From an uncultured Allomuricauda sp. (GTDB lineage: Bacteria; Bacteroidota; Bacteroidia; Flavobacteriales; Flavobacteriaceae): 64,000 nt of DNA. The stretch is taken from NCBI RefSeq assembly GCF_947495325.1, contig NZ_CANLYK010000003.1, positions 1 to 64,000 on the forward strand, in the 5' to 3' direction. Below, piece after piece: positions 35,405-43,659 of the stretch. The notes beneath the pieces are model-generated. The model saw only the letters and a list, made by a program, of their open reading frames with translations. It did not search any database and had not been told where the DNA came from. Position 1 is the stretch's first letter. Each line of letters begins with the position of its first letter. The position numbers and the translations under genes are program-made.

Positions 35405-36286
35405 TTATTTCTTCAGAAAACGTCTTAAAAACACCTCTTCCTCCGTACCATCAGGCTGTGTAAGAATGCCTATTGCATCACAACTTCCATCGCCAAAATC
35501 CAAACTAGCTATATTATCATTTCTTGAAATTTCCAAAATTCCACTAACAATAAACCTACAAGACAATTCCCTTCGCAGCGGTTCGGTAATCTCTTTAACA
35601 AAAACATTTCCTGCTCTTCCGGTATACGTTCTTTTGCCCGTGATCAAGAATACATTATCTCCCCAAAAACCTGAACCATATCCTTCAATCCATTCACGGG
35701 TTCGGGTTCCAGTGAATGATGCTGTATCACCTTCGGGCCATGTAGCACTGAAAGATGCATTTGCGGTAGCTTGAGGGTTTTCGTTCTCATTGGAACGTAC
35801 ACGTAAAATATCAGCAGACCCTTCTACAGCTACACCATTAAATGTAAAATTCTCCAAGTTGAGGGCAATACTTTTAGATGCCGCTTCCATATCTTTTGCA
35901 TAACTTAAATTGATGATTCCACTCAACACATTGCCGTTGGGAAGTTCACAACCTTCTCCAAAATCAATTGTTTTCTCTCTTGTAGTATCTGTCACTACCG
36001 TAGTAATAGTAACACAATCTGGAAGATAATCAGATGTATAATCTCCTTTTGAAGTAAGCGAAATTTCGTCGACAGCATATACATCCTCGGCAACTGTGGT
36101 AACCTCTTCAGAAATCATTTCAGCTTCATCACTAAACTGTAGTTCCGTGGATGATATTACTTCAGTACCTAACAATTCTTCGGTATCATCTCCTTTATCA
36201 CTACACGAAACAGCGGTCAAAAGTAAACCCCCAATTAGCATTGGGGCAATTCTCATAAAGTTCAATCGTTCAAAATTCTTTTTCAT
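35405..36286 (-). CDS. Lipoprotein of unknown function
   Basis: 293 residues from ATG at 36286 (MKKNFERLNFMRIAPMLIGGLLLTAVSC), a lipoprotein signal with Cys about residue 28. An acidic stretch follows, then a beta-rich domain with paired cysteines (DCVTITT ... GEGCELPNG ... ELSCRFIV ... GDGSCDAIG), which are likely disulfides. The repeated pattern of TxxxxR-T-tryptophan strands (TGTRTREWIEG, ITGKRTYTG) resembles flavobacterial DUF-type exported proteins, but I cannot name a family. The position next to accD is by chance; the genes converge at a terminator. Confidence 0.75.
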   Translation of the reverse strand: MKKNFERLNFMRIAPMLIGGLLLTAVSCSDKGDDTEELLGTEVISSTELQFSDEAEMISEEVTTVAEDVYAVDEISLTSKGDYTSDYLPDCVTITTVVTDTTREKTIDFGEGCELPNGNVLSGIINLSYAKDMEAASKSIALNLENFTFNGVAVEGSADILRVRSNENENPQATANASFSATWPEGDTASFTGTRTREWIEGYGSGFWGDNVFLITGKRTYTGRAGNVFVKEITEPLRRELSCRFIVSGILEISRNDNIASLDFGDGSCDAIGILTQPDGTEEEVFLRRFLKK

Positions 36287-36377
36287 AATAATCAAATTTT
36301 ATAGTTTGTTTCTTTGACCTTTGGAAAAACAAAAGGTTTAATAAAACGTTAAAATTTTTAGTTCTAAAAAAAGAAGT

Positions 36378-36385
36378 TATCTTTG
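36378..36385 (+). promoter_or_regulatory. -7 box of the rpsO promoter
   Basis: TATCTTTG, followed by GCGCGC, lies 55 nt before the rpsO ATG (36440); this leaves a leader of about 48 nt. Confidence 0.45.
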
Positions 36386-36439
36386 CGCGCTGATTGATAG
36401 ACAATCATATACATAAAAATCATTTAAATAAATATTGGA

Positions 36440-36709
36440 ATGTATTTAACAAAAGAAGTAAAAGCCGACATCTTTAAAAAACATGGCGGCTCTGAGAGCA
36501 ATACTGGCTCTACGGAAGGACAAGTTGCCTTGTTCACACATCGTATCAACCATTTAACACAACACCTAAAAAAGAACCACAAAGATTATAATACTGAACG
36601 TTCTTTGGTGAAATTGGTAGGTAAAAGACGTAGTCTTTTAGATTATCTTAAAAAGAAAGATGTTGTAAAATATCGTGAGCTTATTAAAGAGCTAAATATT
36701 AGAAAATAA
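36440..36709 (+). CDS. rpsO: 30S ribosomal protein S15
   Basis: 89 residues, the canonical length. S15 binds 16S rRNA helices 20-22 early in 30S assembly. The family motif GSTEGQVALFTHRINHLTQHLKKNHKDYNTERSL..VGKRR is complete (residues ~20-65), including the rRNA-contacting His/Asp residues. It lies upstream of pnp, as in E. coli, separated by 180 nt that hold two hairpins. Confidence 0.98.
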   Translation: MYLTKEVKADIFKKHGGSESNTGSTEGQVALFTHRINHLTQHLKKNHKDYNTERSLVKLVGKRRSLLDYLKKKDVVKYRELIKELNIRK

Positions 36710-36718
36710 TAATTTATT

Positions 36719-36739
36719 GGGGGAAGCTTTTGCTTCCCC
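36719..36739 (+). terminator. Hairpin after rpsO (attenuator or RNase target)
   Basis: GGGGAAGC (36720-36727), TTTT loop, GCTTCCCC (36732-36739), followed by TTACTTTT. The stem is strong and the T run interrupted, so it may be a partial terminator between rpsO and pnp. A second hairpin, CCGTC-AGGAA-GACGG, occurs at 36823-36837, 53 nt before the pnp start. Confidence 0.65.
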
Positions 36740-36889
36740 TTACTTTTGCAAAGTCCTCTACAGAGGCAACACAAAAAGCTACATTTTAGTTTTTCATTGG
36801 TCAACACAACAACACAACCCGACCGTCAGGAAGACGGCAGACCAAATGTTTAACAAGTCCTTCTTTTTATGAAGGCAAGACACAATTTT

Positions 36890-39115
36890 ATGATTCCAAA
36901 AACTTTTAAAGAGGTCATAGACCTTGGTGACGGTAGAGAAATTTCTATCGAAACTGGAAAATTGGCAAAACAGGCCCATGGTTCTGTTGTTGTACAATCA
37001 GGCAAGTGTATGTTACTATGTACAGTTGTATCCAATTACAAACAAAGCGATGTTGACTTTTTACCACTTACGGTAGATTATCGCGAAAAATTTGCTGCCG
37101 CTGGGCGTTACCCAGGTGGTTTTTTTAAACGTGAGGCTCGCCCAAGTGATGGCGAAGTTTTGACCATGCGCTTAGTAGATAGGGTTTTACGTCCCCTATT
37201 CCCAAAAGATTATCACGCTGAAACGCAGGTGATGATTCAATTAATGTCTCACGACGAAGATGTAATGCCAGATGCAATGGCTGGACTAGCCGCTTCAGCA
37301 GCTATTCAACTTTCGGATTTTCCATTTGAATGTGCTATCTCAGAAGCAAGGGTTGGTCGTGTTAATGGTGAATTTATCATTAATCCAACCAGAGAACAAT
37401 TAAAAGAGTCTGATATTGACATGATGATTGGTGCTTCTGCAGATTCTGTAATGATGGTAGAAGGAGAAATGGAAGAGATTTCTGAAGAAGAAATGACCGA
37501 AGCCATCAAATTTGCACACGAAGCAATTAAAGTTCAATGTGCAGCGCAAATAAGATTGGCCGAAGCTTTCGGAAAGAAAGAAGTACGGGAGTACGAACCA
37601 GAAAGAGAAGATGAGGATTTGGCCAAAAAAGTACATGACCTTACGTATGATAAGGTTTATGCTGTTGCTAAAGCAGGTTCTGCAAAGCACGAGCGTAGTG
37701 CCGCTTTTGATGCCATAAAAGAGGAAGTAAAAGCAACTTTTTCTGAAGAAGAATTGGAGGATTTTGGTGATTTAGTCTCAAAATATTTCTACAAAGCTGA
37801 AAAAGCAGCTGTAAGGGATTTGACCCTTAACGACGGTTTACGATTGGATGGTAGAAAAACTGATGAGATTAGACCAATCTGGTGTGAGATTGATTATTTG
37901 CCATCTGTACACGGTTCTTCCATTTTTACAAGAGGAGAAACCCAAGCATTGGCAACTGTAACTCTAGGAACTTCTAGGGAAGCCAATAAGATAGACATGC
38001 CATCATACGAAGGCGAAGAAACATTCTACCTACACTATAACTTCCCTCCTTTTTCAACTGGGGAAGCAAGACCAATACGTGGTACATCCCGAAGAGAAGT
38101 AGGTCACGGAAACTTGGCGCAACGCGCATTAAAGGGAATGATTCCTGAAGATTGCCCATATACCGTAAGAGTTGTCTCTGAAGTATTGGAATCTAATGGT
38201 TCATCTTCTATGGCAACCGTTTGTTCAGGCACCATGGCCTTGATGGATGCTGGTGTTCAATTGAAAAAACCGGTTTCGGGTATTGCAATGGGATTAATTT
38301 CTGATGCCGATTCAGGAAACTATGCAGTTTTATCCGATATCCTTGGTGATGAAGATCATTTAGGAGATATGGATTTCAAGGTAACTGGAACTGCTGATGG
38401 TATCACTGCATGCCAGATGGACATCAAAGTAAAAGGACTTTCCTATGAAATTTTGGTGAAAGCATTGATGCAGGCCAAAGAAGGTAGACTTCATATCCTT
38501 GAAAAATTGACCGATACTATCTCTGCCCCTAATGCAGAAGTGAAATCATATGCTCCAAAAATTGTTACCAAAATTATTCCTGGAGAATACATTGGTGCCG
38601 TTATTGGTTCTGGAGGAAAAGTGATTCAAGAGCTACAAAAAGAAACCAATACTACTATCGTTATCAATGAAGACCCGGATACTGAAGAGGGTATTGTTGA
38701 AATCCTTGGTACAGGTCAAGAAGGTATCGATGCCGTTATCGCAAAAATTGAGGCATTGATGTTCAAACCTGAAGTTGGTAGCGTTTACGAAGTAAAAGTT
38801 ATCAAGATGCTAGACTTTGGCGCCGTTGTCGAATATGTCGATGCTCCAGGGAATGAAGTCTTGCTTCACGTATCTGAGTTGGCATGGGAACGCACAGAAA
38901 ATGTTTCCGATGTGGTAAACATGGGAGATGTCTTTGATGTGAAATACTTTGGTCTTGATCCAAGAACTAGAAAAGAGAAGGTTTCCAGAAAAGCACTATT
39001 ACCAAAACCTGAAGGTTACGTAGAAAGACCACCACGTAATGATAGAGGTGGAGATAGAAGAGGCGGTGACCGTAGAAGAGGTGGCGATAGAGATAGAAAG
39101 CCAAGAAGGGACTAA
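36890..39115 (+). CDS. pnp: Polyribonucleotide nucleotidyltransferase (PNPase)
   Basis: 741 residues from ATG at 36890 ([26 protein letters not shown]); a longer frame from 36869 is less likely. PNPase degrades RNA 3'-5' by phosphorolysis. It has two RNase PH domains (about 1-230 and 320-550), the second with the active-site [24 protein letters not shown] domain ([22 protein letters not shown]), an S1 domain (about 630-700) and a very basic Arg/Gly-Asp repeat tail ([17 protein letters not shown]) follow. The tail should bind RNA or the degradosome. Autoregulation through the leader hairpins, as known in E. coli, is plausible. Confidence 0.97.
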   Translation: MIPKTFKEVIDLGDGREISIETGKLAKQAHGSVVVQSGKCMLLCTVVSNYKQSDVDFLPLTVDYREKFAAAGRYPGGFFKREARPSDGEVLTMRLVDRVLRPLFPKDYHAETQVMIQLMSHDEDVMPDAMAGLAASAAIQLSDFPFECAISEARVGRVNGEFIINPTREQLKESDIDMMIGASADSVMMVEGEMEEISEEEMTEAIKFAHEAIKVQCAAQIRLAEAFGKKEVREYEPEREDEDLAKKVHDLTYDKVYAVAKAGSAKHERSAAFDAIKEEVKATFSEEELEDFGDLVSKYFYKAEKAAVRDLTLNDGLRLDGRKTDEIRPIWCEIDYLPSVHGSSIFTRGETQALATVTLGTSREANKIDMPSYEGEETFYLHYNFPPFSTGEARPIRGTSRREVGHGNLAQRALKGMIPEDCPYTVRVVSEVLESNGSSSMATVCSGTMALMDAGVQLKKPVSGIAMGLISDADSGNYAVLSDILGDEDHLGDMDFKVTGTADGITACQMDIKVKGLSYEILVKALMQAKEGRLHILEKLTDTISAPNAEVKSYAPKIVTKIIPGEYIGAVIGSGGKVIQELQKETNTTIVINEDPDTEEGIVEILGTGQEGIDAVIAKIEALMFKPEVGSVYEVKVIKMLDFGAVVEYVDAPGNEVLLHVSELAWERTENVSDVVNMGDVFDVKYFGLDPRTRKEKVSRKALLPKPEGYVERPPRNDRGGDRRGGDRRRGGDRDRKPRRD

Positions 39116-39142
39116 AAAGTTAGTCTAAACAATATGAACAAA

Positions 39143-39168
39143 CCCCAAGATTTTTTCTTGGGGTTTTT
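39143..39168 (+). terminator. Terminator after pnp
   Basis: CCCCAAGA (39143-39150), five-T loop, TCTTGGGG (39156-39163), then five T. Confidence 0.9.
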
Positions 39169-39278
39169 GCTTTTATGAAAAAAAAAGCAAATAAATTTTA
39201 TCAAATTGTAACTTTTTGAATTTTCCTACGTATAACCTAATGAGCTTCGGTTCACAAACTTAATAGAAGGGAAATTAA

Positions 39279-40142
39279 ATGAGACAGTTAAAAATTACAA
39301 AACAGGTTACCAATAGGGAAACTGCTTCGTTGGACAAATACTTACAGGAAATCGGTAAAGTTGATTTAATTACTGCCGATGAAGAAGTAGAATTGGCACA
39401 GCGTATCAAGGCAGGAGACCAAATAGCCTTAGAGAAATTAACTAAAGCCAACCTCAGATTCGTGGTTTCTGTTGCCAAGCAGTACCAAAACCAGGGATTA
39501 ACCCTTCCTGATTTGATAAATGAAGGAAACTTGGGACTTATCAAGGCAGCACAACGTTTTGATGAAACCCGTGGATTTAAATTTATTTCATATGCCGTTT
39601 GGTGGATTCGTCAATCCATTCTTCAGGCATTGGCAGAACAATCGCGTATTGTACGTTTGCCTTTGAATAAAATTGGTTCCATAAATAAAATCAATAAAAC
39701 TTTTGCCTTTCTAGAGCAAGCACACGAACGTATTCCATCTGCAGAGGAAATTGCCAAGGAATTGGACATGACCGTTGAAGATGTTAAGCAATCCCTGAAA
39801 AACTCAGGTCGTCATGTATCCATGGATGCACCGTTGATTGATGGTGAGGATTCCAATTTGTATGATGTATTGCGAAGTGGAGAATCTCCAAATCCAGATA
39901 AGGATTTGTTGCACGAATCTTTACGTACGGAAATTGAGCGAGCTTTGGAGACATTAACACCAAGAGAAGCGGATGTTATCCGTCTTTACTTTGGTTTGGC
40001 AGGGCAACATTCCATGACCTTGGAAGAAATTGGTGAAACTTTTGATTTGACCAGGGAACGTGTTCGTCAAATAAAGGAAAAAGCAATTAGAAGACTCAAA
40101 CATACTTCAAGAAGTAAAATTTTGAAGACATATTTAGGGTAA
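39279..40142 (+). CDS. rpoD: Primary sigma factor of Bacteroidota (RpoD/SigA)
   Basis: 287 residues. Region 1.1 is absent, as is normal for the phylum's short primary sigma. Region 1.2 begins [13 protein letters not shown]; region 2 is [32 protein letters not shown]; region 3 is [13 protein letters not shown] onwards; region 4 is [29 protein letters not shown]. It should recognise the TTTG/TAnnTTTG promoters noted across this window. Transcription is separate from pnp (terminator at 39143) and stops at a hairpin at 40265. Confidence 0.97.
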   Translation: MRQLKITKQVTNRETASLDKYLQEIGKVDLITADEEVELAQRIKAGDQIALEKLTKANLRFVVSVAKQYQNQGLTLPDLINEGNLGLIKAAQRFDETRGFKFISYAVWWIRQSILQALAEQSRIVRLPLNKIGSINKINKTFAFLEQAHERIPSAEEIAKELDMTVEDVKQSLKNSGRHVSMDAPLIDGEDSNLYDVLRSGESPNPDKDLLHESLRTEIERALETLTPREADVIRLYFGLAGQHSMTLEEIGETFDLTRERVRQIKEKAIRRLKHTSRSKILKTYLG

Positions 40143-40264
40143 TCGATACGATTATCGTCACAAATTACAGTTAAACAAACCTTAAATTTGTTTTTTGGCA
40201 AGAAAGTTGTAATTTGTAATCCTACAACAGTTTATCATGACTGTTCGTTTTTTGATTGATGAAT

Positions 40265-40292
40265 AAACTCCGGCTGATTACCGGAGTTTTTT
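40265..40292 (+). terminator. Terminator after rpoD
   Basis: AAACTCCGG (40265-40273), 7-nt loop, CCGGAGTTT (40281-40289), three more T. Confidence 0.9.
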
Positions 40293-40422
40293 CATTTATA
40301 CCCTGTCCAAAAATTGGACACCTATTTTCAGAACTGCCTGTTAAAGTTTCTCAAACGGCTATCCATATCCTATTTTTCATCGTAAATATTAAGGGCTGAA
40401 TATTAACTTAAAATTGAAGAAG

Positions 40423-41202
40423 ATGAGTTTTAGTATAGAAATTAGGTTTTTAGGCGGACTGACACAAAGTCAACAAACAATTTTTGACGATGCAGCGCGT
40501 AGATGGCAAGAGATTATTACGGGTGAATTGCCTAGTGTACAACTGGCAAATGGAGATATTATTGATAATGTTAGGATTGATGCCCAAGGTGCTGCTATCG
40601 ATGGTACTTCTGGAATTCTGGGCCAAGCTGGGCCTACGCAACTTAGAGCTGGAAGTTTTTTACCCGCTACGGGAATCATGCGCTTTGACAGTGCAGATTT
40701 AGTGCGATTAGAAGCTGAAAACAGTCTTATAGATGTAATTATCCATGAAATGGGACATGTTTTAGGATTTGGCACCCTTTGGTCTCCGCAATTTTTGAAT
40801 TTGATTTCTGGAGAGGGTTCTGAAAATCCCTTTTTCGTTGGTGAAAGTGCAATACGAGAATATAATACCCTAAACTATAATGAAAGCTTGGACTCCGTTC
40901 CTTTGGCCAATACTGGTGGAGCAGGTACTCGCGATGGACATTGGCGTGAACTCACATTCGATAATGAATTAATGACCGGGTTTATTGATGATGGGGATAA
41001 TCCAATAAGCAGGCTGTCCATTGCTGCTTTTGAAGATATGGGATATCAAGTAGAATATAGTGCAGCAGAGGCATACTCACTACCAGATCCAACAAAAATG
41101 GCATTGAAAGAGTTAAAAGAAAACAATCAATGTAAAATGTGCAATAGAAGAATACTTAGATGTGACCCTATTATACTTCCAGAATCTGCTTATCTTGGTT
41201 AA
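40423..41202 (+). CDS. Leishmanolysin-like (M8) metallopeptidase without export signal
   Basis: 259 residues from ATG at 40423 (MSFSIEIRFLGG); an in-frame start three codons earlier is possible. The zinc motif is H108-EMG-H112 followed by VLGFGTLW, the third ligand is H173 in GTRDGHWRE, and the Met-turn is M184 in NELMTG. The spacing and the GHWxE..ELMTG block are those of M8. No signal peptide, membrane helix or T9SS domain is seen. A small Cys cluster (C237, C240, C247) near the C-terminus could bind a second metal. The substrate and where it acts are unknown. It is monocistronic after rpoD. Confidence 0.82.
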   Translation: MSFSIEIRFLGGLTQSQQTIFDDAARRWQEIITGELPSVQLANGDIIDNVRIDAQGAAIDGTSGILGQAGPTQLRAGSFLPATGIMRFDSADLVRLEAENSLIDVIIHEMGHVLGFGTLWSPQFLNLISGEGSENPFFVGESAIREYNTLNYNESLDSVPLANTGGAGTRDGHWRELTFDNELMTGFIDDGDNPISRLSIAAFEDMGYQVEYSAAEAYSLPDPTKMALKELKENNQCKMCNRRILRCDPIILPESAYLG

Positions 41203-41316
41203 CAAGATAACTGGATTAAAAATCCTTTAATACTTTAAAGAAATACATACCATTGTAGAGGAAACAAACCTCTTCTAAAATGCTTATTTTTAGGTTTAAG
41301 AACCTTTTCATAGTTT

Positions 41317-42372
41317 ATGGAGTTGAATCAAACACTTTTGTTCTTTTTTAGTGCCCTGGGTGCGTTCAACGGTTTGTGTTTGGGAATTCATTTTCTATTT
41401 CTTGCAAAACCTAACCACATTTCCAACAAGTTTTTTGGGGCTTTATTATTGATGATGAGTTTTCGTATTGGAAAATCTGTCATCTTTTATTTTAAACCAG
41501 ACCTCGCTTTCATCTACTTACAAATTGGGCTTACTGCGTGTTTTTTTATTGGTCCTTTTCTTTATTTCTATATTAAATCAGTAATTGAGCCCCAAAGTAA
41601 CATCCACAGCAATTGGAAGTATCATATTCTTTTATTGCTACCCCTAATCTTAGTTGTAGGATTCCTATATCCTTTTGAGACCAATATTCAACTTTGGCGA
41701 CCATATATTATCTATGGAATTTATCTACAGTGGTTTCTCTACATAATAGCTACCGGTTGGGTTCTCCGCAGAGAGTTAAAAAAGCTGTTTGGAAATCCAA
41801 AAAAGTTGGGTATACAAAACATATGGCTTTTAAGTATCCTACTTGGAAACTTAATAATTTGCGCGGCATACTACTTCACCAATTATACTTCTTACATTTT
41901 AGGTGCACTAACTTTTTCCTTTCTTTTTTATATTCTGTTGATGCTACTCTTTATAAATAAAAGAAAGAATGTCAACCTCTTTGTTTCCAGTCAAAAATAT
42001 GCCGATAAGAGAATAAGTGATGATGAAGCGCGCAAGCTCATAGAACGTTTAAACCATCTTATGAAAATGGATGAACCATTTAAAAATGCCAACATAAAAT
42101 CTTCGGATCTGGCAAAAAAACTACATATTACGGTTCATCAATTATCACAATTATTAAATGATAATCTAGGCAAAAGTTTTCCCGTTTACATAAATGAACA
42201 TAGAATAGGAAAGGCACAGCAAATGATTGAAACCCATTCCAATATCACCTTGGAAACCATTGGATATGAATGCGGATTTAATTCAAAATCAACATTTTAC
42301 ACAGCTTTTAAAAAACTTTCCGGTACTACACCGGCTAAGTATAAAGAAAAGCTAAGAAGTTCATATTTATAA
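41317..42372 (+). CDS. Membrane-embedded AraC-family transcriptional regulator
   Basis: 351 residues. Seven hydrophobic helices (about residues 5-215) are followed by a cytoplasmic AraC-type double HTH (about 250-347). The latter includes SSDLAKKLHITVHQLSQLLNDNLGKSFPVYINEHRI and LETIGYECGFNSKSTFYTAFKKLSGTTPAKYK. Such proteins sense a membrane or extracytoplasmic cue through the N-terminal part. It is encoded 76 nt upstream of the DJ-1 / NTF2 / serine-hydrolase-like cluster, all on the same strand, and probably controls it. Confidence 0.9.
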   Translation: MELNQTLLFFFSALGAFNGLCLGIHFLFLAKPNHISNKFFGALLLMMSFRIGKSVIFYFKPDLAFIYLQIGLTACFFIGPFLYFYIKSVIEPQSNIHSNWKYHILLLLPLILVVGFLYPFETNIQLWRPYIIYGIYLQWFLYIIATGWVLRRELKKLFGNPKKLGIQNIWLLSILLGNLIICAAYYFTNYTSYILGALTFSFLFYILLMLLFINKRKNVNLFVSSQKYADKRISDDEARKLIERLNHLMKMDEPFKNANIKSSDLAKKLHITVHQLSQLLNDNLGKSFPVYINEHRIGKAQQMIETHSNITLETIGYECGFNSKSTFYTAFKKLSGTTPAKYKEKLRSSYL

Positions 42373-42448
42373 ATCCGAACTTCTATTTTATAACCTAAAA
42401 TCTTCAAACGACAAGTAAATCTCATATTGCTGATATAATTATTGGCAA

Positions 42449-43243
42449 ATGAGAATTACCCTTTTTTATGTACTTGCTTTTATATTGTCCTACAGTTGCA
42501 TTAATAAGGATAAAACAGAGGATAAAGGATTGGAGATTAACCTTTATACCAAAAAAGATAGAATCCTATTTATTGTTTCCAATCAGCATACTTATGGAAG
42601 CACCAAAATCAATGCGGCCAACCATTTTGCAGAAATAGTTCTTGCTTATGATGTTTTAAAGCGGAAAGAATACGCCATTGATTTTGTAAGTCCTGAAGGT
42701 GGTGCCATCCCTATTGGCTACCTAAATACATCTGATTCCATAGAAAAACAATACCTATACGATTTTGAGTTTATGGGGAAGCTCAAAAACACCCTAAAAC
42801 CAGAACAGATAGATCCCTCCAAATATAAAGCGGTCTACTATAGTGGTGGAGGTGCAGCAATGTTTGGGGTTCCTGAAAATGAAAACATCCAAAGAATTGT
42901 AATGGAGATTTATGAAAAAAACGATGGCATTGTTTCCGCCATATGTCATGGTACAGCTGGACTTGTAAACCTCAAAACCTCCGATGGAAATTTTCTATAT
43001 GAAGGAAAAAAGGTAAATGGGTTTCCTGATTTGTTTGAAAACATGGAGGCAGAGTATTATAAACAATTTCCTTTCTCCATTGAGCAAATCATAAAAGCAC
43101 GAGGAGGAGATTTTAGCTATTCCAAAGAAGGTTGGGATAATTATTCTGTAGTAGATGGAAGATTAATTACAGGACAAGACCCAACAGCTGCAGTTTCAGT
43201 AGCGGAAAAAATAATAAAAGCTTTAGAAAACAATAAAAAATGA
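42449..43243 (+). CDS. DJ-1/PfpI-family lipoprotein
   Basis: 264 residues. The lipoprotein signal ends SYSC17. The glutamine-amidotransferase-like fold has its nucleophile elbow at A-I-C166-H167-G-T-A-G, preceded by the YYSGGGAAMF strand and an early Glu in DFVSPEGG. This is the Hsp31/YhbO-like branch of DJ-1 proteins, which act as chaperones, glyoxalases or deglycases. An envelope location is unusual for the group. The stop overlaps the next start (ATGA), so translation is coupled. Confidence 0.85.
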   Translation: MRITLFYVLAFILSYSCINKDKTEDKGLEINLYTKKDRILFIVSNQHTYGSTKINAANHFAEIVLAYDVLKRKEYAIDFVSPEGGAIPIGYLNTSDSIEKQYLYDFEFMGKLKNTLKPEQIDPSKYKAVYYSGGGAAMFGVPENENIQRIVMEIYEKNDGIVSAICHGTAGLVNLKTSDGNFLYEGKKVNGFPDLFENMEAEYYKQFPFSIEQIIKARGGDFSYSKEGWDNYSVVDGRLITGQDPTAAVSVAEKIIKALENNKK

Positions 43244-43659
43244 AAAAAACATTGACTTTAATCCTGCTGTTCGTGGGAACATATTTAACGTATTCGCAAT
43301 CCGATATTGAAAATATAAACAAAACGCTCTATGATTATATCGAGGGTACGGCCAATGGCGAACCGGAACGATTAAAACGAGCTTTTCATGAAGATTTCAA
43401 TCTCTATTTTGTTCAAAATGATTCCCTAAAGGCATGGTCAGGGAAGCAATACATAGCCAACTTTAAGCCTGGTAGAAAAAGTAACCGTATTGGTAAAGTT
43501 CTTTCAATTGACTTTGAAGGAAACGCTGCAATAGCAAAGATTGAAATTTTAACGCCGGGCAGAAAACGTATCTATACAGATTATTTAATGCTGTTAAAGA
43601 TAGATGGTAATTGGAAAATTATACATAAGTCGTTCACCTTTAAAAACTACCCCGAATGA
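43240..43659 (+). CDS. Exported NTF2/lumazine-binding-like protein
   Basis: 139 residues, signal peptide ending TYSQ. It is a SnoaL/NTF2-type cone: ENINKTLYDYIEGTANGEPERLKRAFHEDFNLYFV, then YIANFKPG, VLSIDFEGNAAIAKIEI and YTDYLMLLKIDGNWKIIHKSF. This is the common flavobacterial putative lumazine-binding group. No catalytic residue is predicted with confidence. It overlaps both neighbours by ATGA, which is strong evidence of an operon. Confidence 0.85.
   Translation: MKKTLTLILLFVGTYLTYSQSDIENINKTLYDYIEGTANGEPERLKRAFHEDFNLYFVQNDSLKAWSGKQYIANFKPGRKSNRIGKVLSIDFEGNAAIAKIEILTPGRKRIYTDYLMLLKIDGNWKIIHKSFTFKNYPE

Noticed and set aside
36710..36889. Riboswitch in the pnp leader
   Set aside because: Only two simple hairpins are visible; no known riboswitch core is recognised.
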